Origin: Ralstonia sp. RRA
Lineage (GTDB): Bacteria; Pseudomonadota; Gammaproteobacteria; Burkholderiales; Burkholderiaceae
Reading direction: 5' to 3'
NCBI RefSeq assembly: GCF_037023145.1
Contig: NZ_CP146091.1
Location: 3,286,001-3,350,000, forward strand
DNA: 64,000 nucleotides
The translations under genes were made by a program, and so were the position numbers. Below are positions 39,113 through 48,197 of the stretch, piece by piece (positions within the stretch are counted from its first letter, which is position 1; every line of letters starts with the position of its first letter). A model generated the notes under the pieces. The model saw only the letters and a list, made by a program, of their open reading frames with translations. It made no database searches and was not told where the DNA came from.

Positions 39113-39180
39113 CGCGCTAGGGAAGAACGGCTCGTCGAGCAGTTAGCGCCCACAGTCATCGAGCGATTGCGTAACAACAA

Positions 39181-39208
39181 GCCCCTTTCCTTAGTCTAGG
39201 AACGGGGC
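39181..39208. terminator. Hairpin between DUF262 and Lrp genes
   Basis: GCCCCTTTCC pairs with GGAACGGGGC (one mismatch) around TTAGTCTA; T-rich sequence follows on both sides. Probably serves both convergent genes. Confidence 0.65.
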
Positions 39209-39226
39209 ATATAGCATCATTTTTCC

Positions 39227-39715
39227 TCAAACCACCACCGGCAACGCCGTCGTATCCTTAATCCGCTCCAGCGCAAAACTGCTCTTCACATCAATCACCG
39301 CCGGGTGGGCGAGCAGTTGGTCGCGGATGAACCGCGCAAAGTGGTCCATGTCTTCCACGAACACCTTGAGCAGGTAGTCCATCTCGCCGGTCATGGCGTA
39401 GCACGTGACCACCTCGGGCCACGTGGCGACGGCGGCGCGAAAGATATCGCCCGGCGCCTTGCCCTTGGGCGCTCCGCCCTGCTTCTCCAGCCGCACGTTG
39501 ATGTACGCCGACAAACCCAGCCCGATCTTGCCCGGGTCGAGCAGCGCGGCGTACTGGCGGATCACGCCGCTCTCCTCCAGGCGACGGATGCGTCGCAAAC
39601 ACGGGCTGGGTGACAGGTTCACCCGCTCGGCGACTTCCAGATTGGTGAGGCGGCCGTTGTTCTGGAGGACCTCCAGGATCTTGCGGTCAATCTTGTCGAG
39701 TTCTACCTTGCTCAT
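39227..39715 (-). CDS. Lrp/AsnC-family transcriptional regulator
   Basis: 162-residue feast/famine regulator. The N-terminal HTH is NGRLTNLEVAERVNLSPSPC followed by LRRIRRLEESGVI, and the C-terminal RAM domain has YAMTGEMDYLLKVFVEDMDH and FARFIRDQLLAHPAVIDV, which bind amino acids. It is divergently transcribed from hppD across a short AT-rich interval with TTGCGCAAATTT and GCAATTTTTGC, plausible binding sites. Control of tyrosine or phenylalanine breakdown by its ligand is inferred from that position. ATG 39715 is favoured over the upstream frame. Confidence 0.92.
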   Translation of the reverse strand: MSKVELDKIDRKILEVLQNNGRLTNLEVAERVNLSPSPCLRRIRRLEESGVIRQYAALLDPGKIGLGLSAYINVRLEKQGGAPKGKAPGDIFRAAVATWPEVVTCYAMTGEMDYLLKVFVEDMDHFARFIRDQLLAHPAVIDVKSSFALERIKDTTALPVVV

Positions 39716-39886
39716 TTTGTTGCTCCGCACCAATTTATTCGGCAATTTTCTTGCGCAAATTTAGCAAGCCGGGCACAACTTCGCAATTTTTGCTTTGGTT
39801 GACACTTCTACACTGCGAGGATCGTCAAAGCCCTGAGCGCCCTCCTCACTGCAGTGAGTGCGCCGCCCCCTGCAGGAGACATCGCC

Positions 39887-40993
39887 ATGCAATTCACGCC
39901 TTGGGAAAACCCGATGGGTACCGCCGGTTTCGAGTTCATCGAATACGCCGCGCCGGACCCGGTTGCCATGGGCAAGCTGTTCGAGAACATGGGCTTTACC
40001 GCCATTGCGAAGCACCGCCACAAGAACGTGACGCTGTATCGCCAGGGCGACATCAACTTCATCATCAACGCCGAGCCGGATTCGTTCGCGCAGCGCTTTG
40101 CGCGCCTGCACGGCCCGTCGATCTGCGCCATCGCGTTCCGCGTGCAAGACGCGGCCTTCGCTTACAAGCGCGCGCTGGAACTGGGCGCCTGGGGTTTCGA
40201 CACCCACAGCGGCCCGATGGAACTGAACATCCCGGCCATCAAGGGCATCGGCGATTCGCTGATCTACCTGGTGGACCGCTGGACCGGCAAGAACGAAGCC
40301 AAGCCGGGCGACATCGGCAACATCAGCATCTACGACGTCGATTTCGTGCCCATTGCTGGCGCCAACCCGAACCCCACCGGGCACGGCCTGACCTACATCG
40401 ACCACCTGACGCACAACGTCTACCGTGGCCGTATGAAGGAATGGGCCGAGTTTTACGAACGCTTCTTCAACTTCCGTGAAGTGCGCTACTTCGACATCGA
40501 AGGCCAGGTCACGGGCGTGAAGAGCAAGGCGATGACGAGCCCGTGCGGCAACATCCGCATCCCCATCAACGAGGAAGGGACGGAGAAGGCCGGCCAGATC
40601 CAGGAGTACCTGGACATGTACCACGGTGAAGGCATCCAGCACATCGCGCTGGGTTCGACCAATCTGTCCGCCACGGTGGACGCGCTGCGCGGCAACGGCA
40701 TCAAGCTGCTCGACACCATCGACACGTACTACGAACTGGTCGACAAGCGCATCCCCGGCCATGGCGAAGACGTGGCGGAACTGAAGAAGCGCAAGATCCT
40801 GATCGACGGTGCCCCGGGCGACCTGCTGCTGCAGATCTTCTCGGAAAACCAACTCGGCCCGATCTTCTTCGAGTTCATCCAGCGCAAGGGCAACCAAGGT
40901 TTTGGCGAGGGCAACTTCAAGGCGCTGTTCGAGTCGATTGAACTCGACCAGATGCGCCGCGGCGTGCTCAAGGCCGACGATCAGCCAGCCTGA
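39887..40993 (+). CDS. hppD: 4-hydroxyphenylpyruvate dioxygenase
   Basis: Non-heme iron enzyme that converts 4-hydroxyphenylpyruvate and O2 to homogentisate in tyrosine catabolism. 368 residues, two vicinal-oxygen-chelate halves. The C-terminal half supplies the facial triad: His in [14 protein letters not shown], His in GIQHIALGS and Glu in [20 protein letters not shown]. The gate helix [15 protein letters not shown] is typical. ATG 39887 has AGGAG upstream. Paired with the divergent Lrp regulator. Later pathway genes (homogentisate dioxygenase) are not in the window. Confidence 0.96.
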   Translation: MQFTPWENPMGTAGFEFIEYAAPDPVAMGKLFENMGFTAIAKHRHKNVTLYRQGDINFIINAEPDSFAQRFARLHGPSICAIAFRVQDAAFAYKRALELGAWGFDTHSGPMELNIPAIKGIGDSLIYLVDRWTGKNEAKPGDIGNISIYDVDFVPIAGANPNPTGHGLTYIDHLTHNVYRGRMKEWAEFYERFFNFREVRYFDIEGQVTGVKSKAMTSPCGNIRIPINEEGTEKAGQIQEYLDMYHGEGIQHIALGSTNLSATVDALRGNGIKLLDTIDTYYELVDKRIPGHGEDVAELKKRKILIDGAPGDLLLQIFSENQLGPIFFEFIQRKGNQGFGEGNFKALFESIELDQMRRGVLKADDQPA

Positions 40994-41021
40994 ACATCCT
41001 CACGTCAGGTTTGCTTCCTCC

Positions 41022-41054
41022 ACACCCCGCTGGTTCGCCACCGGGGTGTTTTTT
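41022..41054 (+). terminator. Intrinsic terminator of hppD
   Basis: CACCCCGCTGG-TTCG-CCACCGGGGTG-type stem followed by TTTTTTC, 30 bp after the hppD stop. Confidence 0.85.
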
Positions 41055-41161
41055 CTTGCGCGCGACGCGGCAAAAGCGCGTGCGCTGCTGACACCGCGTT
41101 GTCGCGAAGCCGCCTCAATTCAGTCGCGGGTCGATGAGATGATGTGCGTTCGCGCAGCCAT

Positions 41162-41186
41162 GAAAAACGGCGCCCGAAGGCGCCGC
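41162..41186 (-). terminator. Intrinsic terminator of the EF-hand gene
   Basis: On the minus strand CGGCGCC-TTCG-GGCGCCG followed by TTTTTC, with a tetraloop. The EF-hand gene stop is 24 bp upstream on that strand. Confidence 0.85.
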
Positions 41187-41209
41187 CATTGGCTGCATCG
41201 AACGATGCG

Positions 41210-41797
41210 TTATTGCGTTTGCGTGGTAGCTGGCGTCGTTGCCGAGGCGGCCTTCTGCGCCTTGCGGGCGTCGTGACGGGCCTGCATGTACGCGCGGATC
41301 TCGTCTTCCGTGACCTTGCCGTCGTGGTTGGCGTCGATCTGGTCGAAGTTCTTGGCCAGGCGCGGCATGCCGGCCTGCATTTCGTCCATGGTCAGGCTGC
41401 CGTCGTTGTCCTTGTCGGCGGCCTTGAACTTGGCGTCGAAGCGCTCTTCCATCTTGGCGCGTGCTTCGCCCTTGTGGGCCTTGCGCCAGGCAGCCAGCTC
41501 TTCCTTGCTGAGTTGGCCGTCGTGGTTGGTGTCGATCTGGTCGAAGTTCTTTTCCAGCCAGGCGTGACCCTTGGCCTCGTCGCGCGAGATCTGGCCGTCG
41601 CCGTTGGTATCGATGGCCTTGAAGCCGCCGTGGTGGGCCGGCTTGGCGGCGCGGGCGGTGGTGCTCGGTGCCTGGGCGGCTGCGGGTGCCTGCGCGGCGG
41701 GCGCGCTGGCGTCCTGGGCGCGGGCGTTCATGCCCGACATGGCCAGGAACAGGGCCGAAGTTGCGAGGAAGGCGTGGACAGCACGTTTGTTGGTCAT
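41210..41797 (-). CDS. Exported calcium-binding EF-hand protein
   Basis: 195 residues with a signal peptide (RAVHAFLATSALFLAMSG, cleavage near ARAQ) and an Ala/Pro-rich linker. Four EF-hand loops follow: DTNGDGQISRDE, DTNHDGQLSKEE, DKDNDGSLTMDE and DANHDGKVTEDE, in two pairs. All keep the Asp/Asn ligands at 1, 3 and 5 and the Glu at 12, so they should bind Ca2+. Loops 2 and 4 are each preceded by NFDQID, suggesting duplication of a two-hand unit. Periplasmic or secreted; role unknown. Confidence 0.9.
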   Translation of the reverse strand: MTNKRAVHAFLATSALFLAMSGMNARAQDASAPAAQAPAAAQAPSTTARAAKPAHHGGFKAIDTNGDGQISRDEAKGHAWLEKNFDQIDTNHDGQLSKEELAAWRKAHKGEARAKMEERFDAKFKAADKDNDGSLTMDEMQAGMPRLAKNFDQIDANHDGKVTEDEIRAYMQARHDARKAQKAASATTPATTQTQ

Positions 41798-41945
41798 GGT
41801 CAGCTCCTTTTCACATGGACTGTGTAGCGGATTAGAACCCGACAATGCCATCACGTTGCCGGGTTTTACACGCTGTTACCCCGATGACACGCGCTGTAAT
41901 ATGCGCGCCCGGTCACGCCGGGCGCTGTTCCGGGGGGCGGTGGGC

Positions 41946-42638
41946 TTACTGGTCTGCGCCGGGTTGTTGAGGGGCGGCGTCGCCCTTGCGCGCTGCAGCG
42001 GCAGCGCGATGGCGCGGGCCGGTGATGCCGCCCTGGTTAGGGGGGGCCTCATCGCCCGTGTTCATCTGTGCCGGGGCGATGGGGAGCATGGCGCCCGGCA
42101 TGGCGGTGTTGGCCGGATTGTTGGGTACGGCCGGTGGCGGCGGTGCGATGGGCGTTGCCATCGGAGCGGCGGCGCCCGATGGCGGCAGCGGTTGAGACGG
42201 TGCGTTGCGGTTCGCGGGCGAGACCCCGGCCACCACGGCGCTGGCCGGCAGCGGAATCTCCTGGCGTGCGCCGTTACGCTCGATCACCACGGAGCGCGCC
42301 TTGATTTCGACCAGCTTGAGGTTGGACGACAGCGACTTGCCGGCACGCACGGCCTGCGGCGGGCCGCCATCCACCGAGACGATGGCGGCGCCGGTGCCGT
42401 CGGTCAGATCAGCCACCACGCCGGCCACCTGCACGTCGCGCGGGCCGGTCTGCGGGCCGCCGCCGAAAAGCGTGACCGAGGCGCCGGTCTCCAGCGCGTC
42501 GGTCTGCGCCACGCGGGCCTCGCGCGGCACCGACAGAGCGCGCAGCGACGACAGTGTCAGAACCCAGTGCGTCAACAGCGCACACAGGGCAGCAAACAGT
42601 ACAAGACTGAGCAGGCGGGACGACTGTTGAGCGTTCAT
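41946..42638 (-). CDS. gspC: Type II secretion inner-membrane protein GspC
   Basis: 230-residue bitopic protein linking the inner-membrane platform to the secretin. A short cytoplasmic N-terminus is followed by one membrane helix (LLSLVLFAALCALLTHWVLTL) and the homology-region domain (about 65-145: VQVAGVVADLTDGTGAAIVS, LKLVEIKARSVVIERNGARQ), which contacts GspD. There is no PDZ domain; the C-terminus is a Pro/Ala-rich tail. Transcribed opposite to gspG-gspF, unlike the usual first place in the operon, so the two promoters lie in the 175-bp interval 42639-42813. Confidence 0.9.
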   Translation of the reverse strand: MNAQQSSRLLSLVLFAALCALLTHWVLTLSSLRALSVPREARVAQTDALETGASVTLFGGGPQTGPRDVQVAGVVADLTDGTGAAIVSVDGGPPQAVRAGKSLSSNLKLVEIKARSVVIERNGARQEIPLPASAVVAGVSPANRNAPSQPLPPSGAAAPMATPIAPPPPAVPNNPANTAMPGAMLPIAPAQMNTGDEAPPNQGGITGPRHRAAAAARKGDAAPQQPGADQ

Positions 42639-42813
42639 GAAACGTGGTGGTGCACCGTGAGAGTTTGCTGATTCTATCCGCCCTTCGTGCCGGTTCGATG
42701 AACAGCTTGGAGGGCCCGTTCTAAACGTAGGCGCGGCGCGACCCCGCCGCACAATCTATGGTCATATCTCACGGATATACTGTGTTCCCACTCTTATTGC
42801 CAACTCTCTCGCC

Positions 42814-43293
42814 ATGATGCAAGGCCAACTCCGCTCCTCTTTCCGCCAACGTGCAGGCGCCACCCTGGCCCGTCGTGCGGCGCGTGGCTTCACCCTGATC
42901 GAAATCATGGTGGTGGTGGTGATCCTCGGCATCCTTGCCGCGCTTGTGGTGCCGAAGATCATGAGCCGCCCCGACGAGGCCCGCATCATTGCCGCCAAGC
43001 AGGACATTGCTTCCATTTCGCAGGCGCTCAAGCTCTACCGCCTGGACAACGGCCGCTACCCGACCACCGAGCAAGGGATTGGCGCACTGGTCGCCAAGCC
43101 GACCACCGAGCCCATCCCCAACAACTGGAAGGCCGGCGGCTATCTGGAGCGCCTGCCGAAGGATCCGTGGGGCCATCCGTACCAGTACCTGAACCCGGGC
43201 GTGCGCGGTGAAGTGGACATCTTCAGCTTTGGCGCCGACGGCCAGCCGGGCGGCACGGGCAACGACGCCGACATCGGCAACTGGGACAACTGA
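42814..43293 (+). CDS. gspG: Type II secretion major pseudopilin GspG
   Basis: 159 residues. Prepilin signal with cleavage G/F in [20 protein letters not shown] and the conserved Glu5 of the mature protein, then the GspG globular domain with [31 protein letters not shown] and the calcium-loop ending [20 protein letters not shown]. Polymerises into the pseudopilus that pushes substrates through the secretin. First gene of the gspGHIJKLMNDEF operon. A TATACT box about 35 bp upstream of the start may be the promoter. Confidence 0.96.
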   Translation: MMQGQLRSSFRQRAGATLARRAARGFTLIEIMVVVVILGILAALVVPKIMSRPDEARIIAAKQDIASISQALKLYRLDNGRYPTTEQGIGALVAKPTTEPIPNNWKAGGYLERLPKDPWGHPYQYLNPGVRGEVDIFSFGADGQPGGTGNDADIGNWDN

Positions 43294-43323
43294 TCCTCCA
43301 GCCTGAGCACGGCTCTCAACGCC

Positions 43324-43824
43324 ATGACCGGCCATCCGCTGCCTTACCGGCAGGCCCTGCGGCACGCTCGCGGCTTCACGCTGCTGGAGCTGCTGGTGGT
43401 GGTGGTGATCATCGGCATCGTGCTGGGCGTGGTGGCCGTGAATGCCACGCCCAACCCGCGCTCGCAACTGAACGACGACGCGCAGAAGATGGCCCGCCTG
43501 ATCGAACTTGGCCAGGAAGAAGCGCAACTGACCTCGCGCCCCGTGGCGTGGGAAGGCGATGCGCAGGGCTGGCGCTTCTATGAATCGACGCCCAACGGCT
43601 GGCGTCTGCTCACGCGTGATGTACTGGCGCCGGGCCACTGGCGCCAAGGCATGGACAGCGTACAGATCGTCAGCGGTGCCGCGACGGCGCCCGGTGCACC
43701 GCAGCGGCTGGTGTTCGGCCGCGAGGCGATCGGCCTGCCGTGGCGCGTGGCGCTGGCCTCTCAGGGCGCGCGCGTGGACATCGTCTCCGACGGCGGCCCA
43801 CGCGTACTGACCGAAACACAATGA
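43324..43824 (+). CDS. gspH: Type II secretion minor pseudopilin GspH
   Basis: 166 residues with the prepilin motif RGFTLLELLVVVVIIGIVLG preceded by a basic leader. The globular part includes RLIELGQEEAQLTSRPVAWE and a beta-rich end. GspH sits in the pseudopilus shaft below the GspIJK tip. Its stop overlaps the gspI start (ATGA), indicating coupled translation. Confidence 0.92.
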   Translation: MTGHPLPYRQALRHARGFTLLELLVVVVIIGIVLGVVAVNATPNPRSQLNDDAQKMARLIELGQEEAQLTSRPVAWEGDAQGWRFYESTPNGWRLLTRDVLAPGHWRQGMDSVQIVSGAATAPGAPQRLVFGREAIGLPWRVALASQGARVDIVSDGGPRVLTETQ

Positions 43825-44237
43825 CGCCCGCCGTGAAACCCTCGCGCCCCCTCGGCCGCGCGCGTACGCGTGGCTTCACCCTGCTGGAAGTACTGGTGGC
43901 GCTGACCATCGTGGCCGTGGCGCTCACCGCCACCATGCGCGCCATGGGCAGCATGACTTCGGCCAGCGAATCCTTGCAGACGCGCATGATCGCCACCTGG
44001 AGCGCCGAGAACGATCTCGCCAACCTGCGTCTGGCGCGTGCCTTCCCCGACCCCGGCTCGCGCGGCTTCTCGTGCCCGCAGGGCGATACCGAACTGTGGT
44101 GCGAAGAGACCGTCGCCACCACGCCCAACCCGGTGTTCCGCCGCGTGGAGGTGTCGGTGTACGCCGACGCCGCCAAGTCCGTGCGTCTGGCCTGGCTGGT
44201 CACCCTGTTGCCCAACGATGCGCGCAATGTCTTCTAA
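43821..44237 (+). CDS. gspI: Type II secretion minor pseudopilin GspI
   Basis: 138 residues. Prepilin motif RGFTLLEVLVALTIVAVALT with Glu5, then GspI-type ATWSAENDLANLRLARAF and a compact domain with one Cys pair (SCPQGDTELWCEE). Part of the tip complex with GspJ and GspK. Begins within the gspH stop and overlaps gspJ by 11 bp. Confidence 0.92.
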   Translation: MTPAVKPSRPLGRARTRGFTLLEVLVALTIVAVALTATMRAMGSMTSASESLQTRMIATWSAENDLANLRLARAFPDPGSRGFSCPQGDTELWCEETVATTPNPVFRRVEVSVYADAAKSVRLAWLVTLLPNDARNVF

Positions 44238-44946
44238 ACACCGCGCACGCGGCTTCACCCTGCTTGAGCTGCTGGTGGCCATCACGCTGCTGGCGATTCT
44301 GGCCGTGCTGGCCTGGCGCGGGCTCGACAGCATGACGCGCACGCACGAGGCACTGGCCCAGCGTGATGAGCGCATCGAGGCCCTCAAGACCGCCTACGCC
44401 CAGTTCGATGCTGATTGCACGCAACTGGCCGATCCGAACACTCTGTCGCGCTCGCCAATCGAGGTGGATGCCAACCGCGTGCTGCTGGTGCGCGACCGCC
44501 GCGACGACGGCCAGCCGCCCGCGTGGCAGGTGGTGCTCTACCGCATCGTCGACAGCCGGCTCGAACGTCTGCAAAGCCAGCCCATCACCAACCGCGGCGA
44601 CCTGCGCAACGCGCTCGACAACCTGCGCCAGGGCGGCGGCAATGCCGCACGCTACCAACTCGCCGCCAATATCGACAGCATCAGCGCCCGTGCCTGGATC
44701 GAACCAGGCGGCTGGCTGGACAGCACCGGCGCGCTGTCGGCGGCGCTGTTTCCGGGCGGCAGCAATACGACCACGCTGACGGGGCTGCCGTCGGCCTCCA
44801 CACCCAGCGCATCGGCGCCGTCTGCCAACGCCGGCGTGGTGGTACCGGCCGCGTCGGTGCGCGCGGTGGAACTGGCGCTGCTCGTGCGCATGACGCCGCA
44901 GGGCGCGCCGCAGCGCTTCACGCGCATCTGCATGACGGGGCTTTGA
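44227..44946 (+). CDS. gspJ: Type II secretion minor pseudopilin GspJ
   Basis: 239 residues. Prepilin motif RGFTLLELLVAITLLAILAV, then LAWRGLDSMTRTHEALAQRD and a domain with LVRDRRDDGQPPAWQVVLYR, typical of GspJ. A Ser/Ala/Pro-rich insertion (about 185-210) is probably a surface loop. ATG 44227 is chosen; ATG 44218 is equally possible. Partner of GspI and GspK at the pseudopilus tip. Confidence 0.92.
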   Translation: MSSKHRARGFTLLELLVAITLLAILAVLAWRGLDSMTRTHEALAQRDERIEALKTAYAQFDADCTQLADPNTLSRSPIEVDANRVLLVRDRRDDGQPPAWQVVLYRIVDSRLERLQSQPITNRGDLRNALDNLRQGGGNAARYQLAANIDSISARAWIEPGGWLDSTGALSAALFPGGSNTTTLTGLPSASTPSASAPSANAGVVVPAASVRAVELALLVRMTPQGAPQRFTRICMTGL

Positions 44947-44947
44947 C

Positions 44948-46021
44948 ATGGCGCGATGCTCGTCCAGGCCCCTGCACCGTGGTGCGCGCCAGCGCGGCGC
45001 GGCCATCGTCACCGCGCTGCTGGTGGTCACGCTGGCCGTGGTGATCGTCTCGGGCATGCTGTGGCGCCAGCAGGTGGAGATTCGCGCGGTGGAAAACCAG
45101 CGCCTGAAGGCGCAGGCCACGTGGATCGCGCGGGCGGGCATCGACTGGGCCCGCCTGATCCTGCGCGACGACCTGCGCCGCACCGGCGCCGTCGACCACC
45201 TGGGCGAGATCTGGGCCGTGCCCATTCAGGAGACCAAGCTGTCGGACTTCCTCGGCAGCTCGCTGCGCACGGATACCGCCGGCGAAGAGTCGTACCTCTC
45301 GGGCCGCATCTTCGATGCCCAGGCGCGCTTCAACCTGATGAACCTGCTGACGATGCAGACGCTGGGCACGCGCACCATCGTCACCGGCCGCGACAAGGAC
45401 GGCATCAAGGCTTACGGCCAGCTGTTGCAGTCGCTGAACCTCGACCCGAGCCTGGCCAACCTCACGGCAACGACCCTGGCGCAGATGCTGGGCGGCTTCC
45501 AGTCGGTCGAGGGCGCTACCGGTGGGCAATCTGGCGGCGGTGATGACAGCGGCGGTGGCGGTAGCCCTGGCAACGGCCCACGCCCACTCGATGATGTGGA
45601 TAGCCTACTGTCCATCCCCGGCTATACGGCAGACACCGTGCGCAAGCTGCGCCCCTACGTGATCGTGCTGCCCACGCGCACGCAGATCAACGCCAACACG
45701 GCCAGCGCCGAAGTGCTGGCTGCTGTCATCCCCAGCCTGAGCCTGGACCGCGCACGGGCACTGGTGCAGGCGCGCGACCGTGCCTACTTCCGCAACATCG
45801 GCGACGTCACCAACCAGCTGCGCGGCTTGGCGCCCGGTGCGGACACCAGCAATATCAGCAACCTGCTCGACGTGCAGACGCACTACTTCCTGGTCTACGG
45901 CATGGCCCGCCACGAGCGCGCGCAGCTTGGCCAGGTGGCGCTTGTTTCACGTGGCGATCCGGTCAACAATAACGCGACCCGTATCGTCTGGGTCCGCCGC
46001 ATCGACGGAATTCCGTCATGA
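44948..46021 (+). CDS. gspK: Type II secretion tip pseudopilin GspK
   Basis: 357 residues, the largest pseudopilin. RGAAIVTALLVVTLAVVIVS is the atypical prepilin segment lacking Glu5, as in GspK. The alpha domain includes SYLSGRIFDAQARFNLMNLL and two helix-hairpin-helix-like parts (LSIPGYTADTVRKL, NANTASAEVLAAVIPSL). A Gly/Ser/Asp-rich loop (about 195-212) interrupts it. Begins 1 bp after gspJ. The gap to gspL (46022-46185) has no gene. Confidence 0.93.
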   Translation: MARCSSRPLHRGARQRGAAIVTALLVVTLAVVIVSGMLWRQQVEIRAVENQRLKAQATWIARAGIDWARLILRDDLRRTGAVDHLGEIWAVPIQETKLSDFLGSSLRTDTAGEESYLSGRIFDAQARFNLMNLLTMQTLGTRTIVTGRDKDGIKAYGQLLQSLNLDPSLANLTATTLAQMLGGFQSVEGATGGQSGGGDDSGGGGSPGNGPRPLDDVDSLLSIPGYTADTVRKLRPYVIVLPTRTQINANTASAEVLAAVIPSLSLDRARALVQARDRAYFRNIGDVTNQLRGLAPGADTSNISNLLDVQTHYFLVYGMARHERAQLGQVALVSRGDPVNNNATRIVWVRRIDGIPS

Positions 46022-46185
46022 CGGCGCAGCAACACCCCTCCAACTGCGGACACGCCGTCAGTAGACAGACCCTAGCCTTCGCCGTATTGTCATCCGCATC
46101 GTTCAGCATCGCGGGTCTTGCGCAGTCCGGGGGCATTCCCGGTGATTCCGGTAGCTCGCATCAACACTCTCAATAGAGGAGCGGT

Positions 46186-47613
46186 TTGACGACCTCCCTG
46201 TACGTGCGCCTGCCGCACCGGCCCATTCAATCGCCCGAACGCTGGCAAGCGGGTGCGCTCGCGTCCGTGCCGTTTGCGCTGGTGCGCGAGGAAGGCGCAC
46301 AGGGCGCCCAGCGCATCCTGCGTGAAGGCACCTCGCGTACCGACGAGCTGCCCGCCGCCGACCGCCTGATCCTGCTATTGCCGGCCGCCGACGTCTTGCT
46401 GGTACCCGCCAGCGTGCCGCCGCTGGCAATGCCGAAACTGCGCCTGGCCCTGCCCAACCTGGTGGAAGACCGCCTGGTGCAGGACGCGCAGCAATGCCAC
46501 ATCGCCCTCGGCCCGCGCCTCTCCGCGGCCCCTGTCCGTGGCTGGCGTGCCCCGCGTGAGCCACAGTCGCGCACGCTGATGATTGCCGACCGCGCGTGGG
46601 TCCGCTTCATCCTCGACAACTTTGGCGCGCACAAGCACCGCACGTGTCACTTGCTGCCTGCGCAGCTTTGCCTGCCGTTTGAAACACCTGCTTCCGTTGC
46701 GCCGTCGACGGAAGCCGCCAACGACGCCGAGCGCGCCGAGCCGTCGCTCGAAGCCCCGGTTGAGCCCGTCGCCGCGGAAACAGCAGACGCTGCCGCAGCG
46801 GTAGTCGCTCCGGCCACGATTGCACTGGATGCGGCACCGCCATCCGATCCGGATGCGCCTGCGGCCGTCGACATCACCGTCCGCACCGGCCCCGCCGAGG
46901 GCTACGGCCTGCGTCTGCTGCCGGCCAACGTCGCCAACTGGCTGGCCATTGCACCCACGCCGGCCCGGCTGATGGTGTCGCCTGCCCTGCGCGAGTTGGC
47001 GCCCAGCCTGTCTACGGATCCGGCCGCCGCCACGCTGGACTGGGCAGCATGGGCATCGGGCGCGCGCAATGCACTCGCCACGGGCGAGGCCGACCTCTGC
47101 CAGTTCGACTTCGCCAACGGCGGCATGGCCGGCGTGGACTGGTCCATGTGGCGCCTGCCGATCGCGCTGGCCGTGCTGCTCGTGGTTGTGCAGCTCATCG
47201 GCATGAACGCACGCTGGCTCACGCTGCGCGCCGAGCAGAAGCGTCTCGATGCTGCCATGCGCACGCAACTGCAGACGGCCTTCCCGAATACGCCGGTGAT
47301 CCTCGATCCGCCCGCGCAGATGCGCCGCCAAGTTGAGCAGCTGCGCCTGGCCGCCGGTAAATCCGCACCGGAAGATTTCCTGCCGCTGGCCGATCGCTTT
47401 GCCCAGGCCGCCACGAGCCTCGCGCCCGACGCGCTGCTCGCACTGGACTACCATGGCCGCGCGCTGACGGTCACGCTCAAGGACGGCACCGACACCAACG
47501 CGCTGCGCACCGCCGCCCGCAATGTCGGCCTGAACATGGACACCGCCGAGGCCCCGCGCGGCGCCGAGGCCACCGTGCCTGGCTCGCGCTGGACGGTTTC
47601 CATCGCCCAATAA
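46186..47613 (+). CDS. gspL: Type II secretion inner-membrane platform protein GspL
   Basis: 475 residues. The cytoplasmic actin-like domain (about 1-300; LILLLPAADVLLVPASVPPL, LPNLVEDRLVQDAQQCHIAL) recruits GspE. A membrane helix (LPIALAVLLVVVQLIGMNA, about 325-343) and a periplasmic ferredoxin-like domain follow. A long Ala/Glu/Pro linker (about 170-230) is unusual in length. The start is TTG at 46186, supported by GAGGAG just upstream; no ATG fits the conserved start. Confidence 0.9.
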   Translation: MTTSLYVRLPHRPIQSPERWQAGALASVPFALVREEGAQGAQRILREGTSRTDELPAADRLILLLPAADVLLVPASVPPLAMPKLRLALPNLVEDRLVQDAQQCHIALGPRLSAAPVRGWRAPREPQSRTLMIADRAWVRFILDNFGAHKHRTCHLLPAQLCLPFETPASVAPSTEAANDAERAEPSLEAPVEPVAAETADAAAAVVAPATIALDAAPPSDPDAPAAVDITVRTGPAEGYGLRLLPANVANWLAIAPTPARLMVSPALRELAPSLSTDPAAATLDWAAWASGARNALATGEADLCQFDFANGGMAGVDWSMWRLPIALAVLLVVVQLIGMNARWLTLRAEQKRLDAAMRTQLQTAFPNTPVILDPPAQMRRQVEQLRLAAGKSAPEDFLPLADRFAQAATSLAPDALLALDYHGRALTVTLKDGTDTNALRTAARNVGLNMDTAEAPRGAEATVPGSRWTVSIAQ

Positions 47614-47623
47614 CGCTTCCTCC

Positions 47624-48187
47624 ATGGCGACTTCCTCCCCTTCCTCCTCCGCTTCGCGCCGCCTGCCACGCATTGGCGTGCCGGACTCGGTGCGCGACGC
47701 GGCGACGACCTTCTGGATGCAGCGCGAGCCGCGCGAGCGCCGCATCCTCGCCGGCGGTGGCGCGATCCTCGTGCTGGTCATCCTCTATCTGTTGCTGTGG
47801 GAGCCGGCCTTCGAGGGCCAGCGCCGCATCGAAAAGGCCCTGCCGCAGATGCGCAGCCAGTTGGCGGAAATGGAAACGCTCGGCCAGGAAGCCCGCGGGC
47901 TGTCGGCCATTGCCGCCGCGCCGGTGCCGCATGGCGCAGAACTGCAGCAGGCACTCAACACCAGCCTCACCAACCATGGCCTGAAGGCCACGCGGATGGC
48001 ACTGTCGGGTGAGAGCGTGCAGGTGCAACTGGACAAGGTGCCCTTTGGCGCCGTCGCTGAATGGCTGCAGGAAGTGCGACAGGCGCAGCGCATGAAGGTG
48101 ATCGACGCGAACATCAAATACGTGGGCGCCACCGCCCTGGTTAACGTGACGGCAACGCTGCAAGGCCCCGCCGCCGCGAGCCGCTGA
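47624..48187 (+). CDS. gspM: Type II secretion platform protein GspM
   Basis: 187 residues with a cytoplasmic N-terminus, one membrane helix (ILAGGGAILVLVILYLLLWE, about 45-65), a coiled-coil segment (RRIEKALPQMRSQLAEMETL) and a ferredoxin-like periplasmic domain ending in PFGAVAEWLQEVRQAQRMKV. Forms the platform with GspL, GspF and GspC. Starts 10 bp after gspL. Confidence 0.92.
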   Translation: MATSSPSSSASRRLPRIGVPDSVRDAATTFWMQREPRERRILAGGGAILVLVILYLLLWEPAFEGQRRIEKALPQMRSQLAEMETLGQEARGLSAIAAAPVPHGAELQQALNTSLTNHGLKATRMALSGESVQVQLDKVPFGAVAEWLQEVRQAQRMKVIDANIKYVGATALVNVTATLQGPAAASR

Positions 48188-48197
48188 CGCAGCGCCG

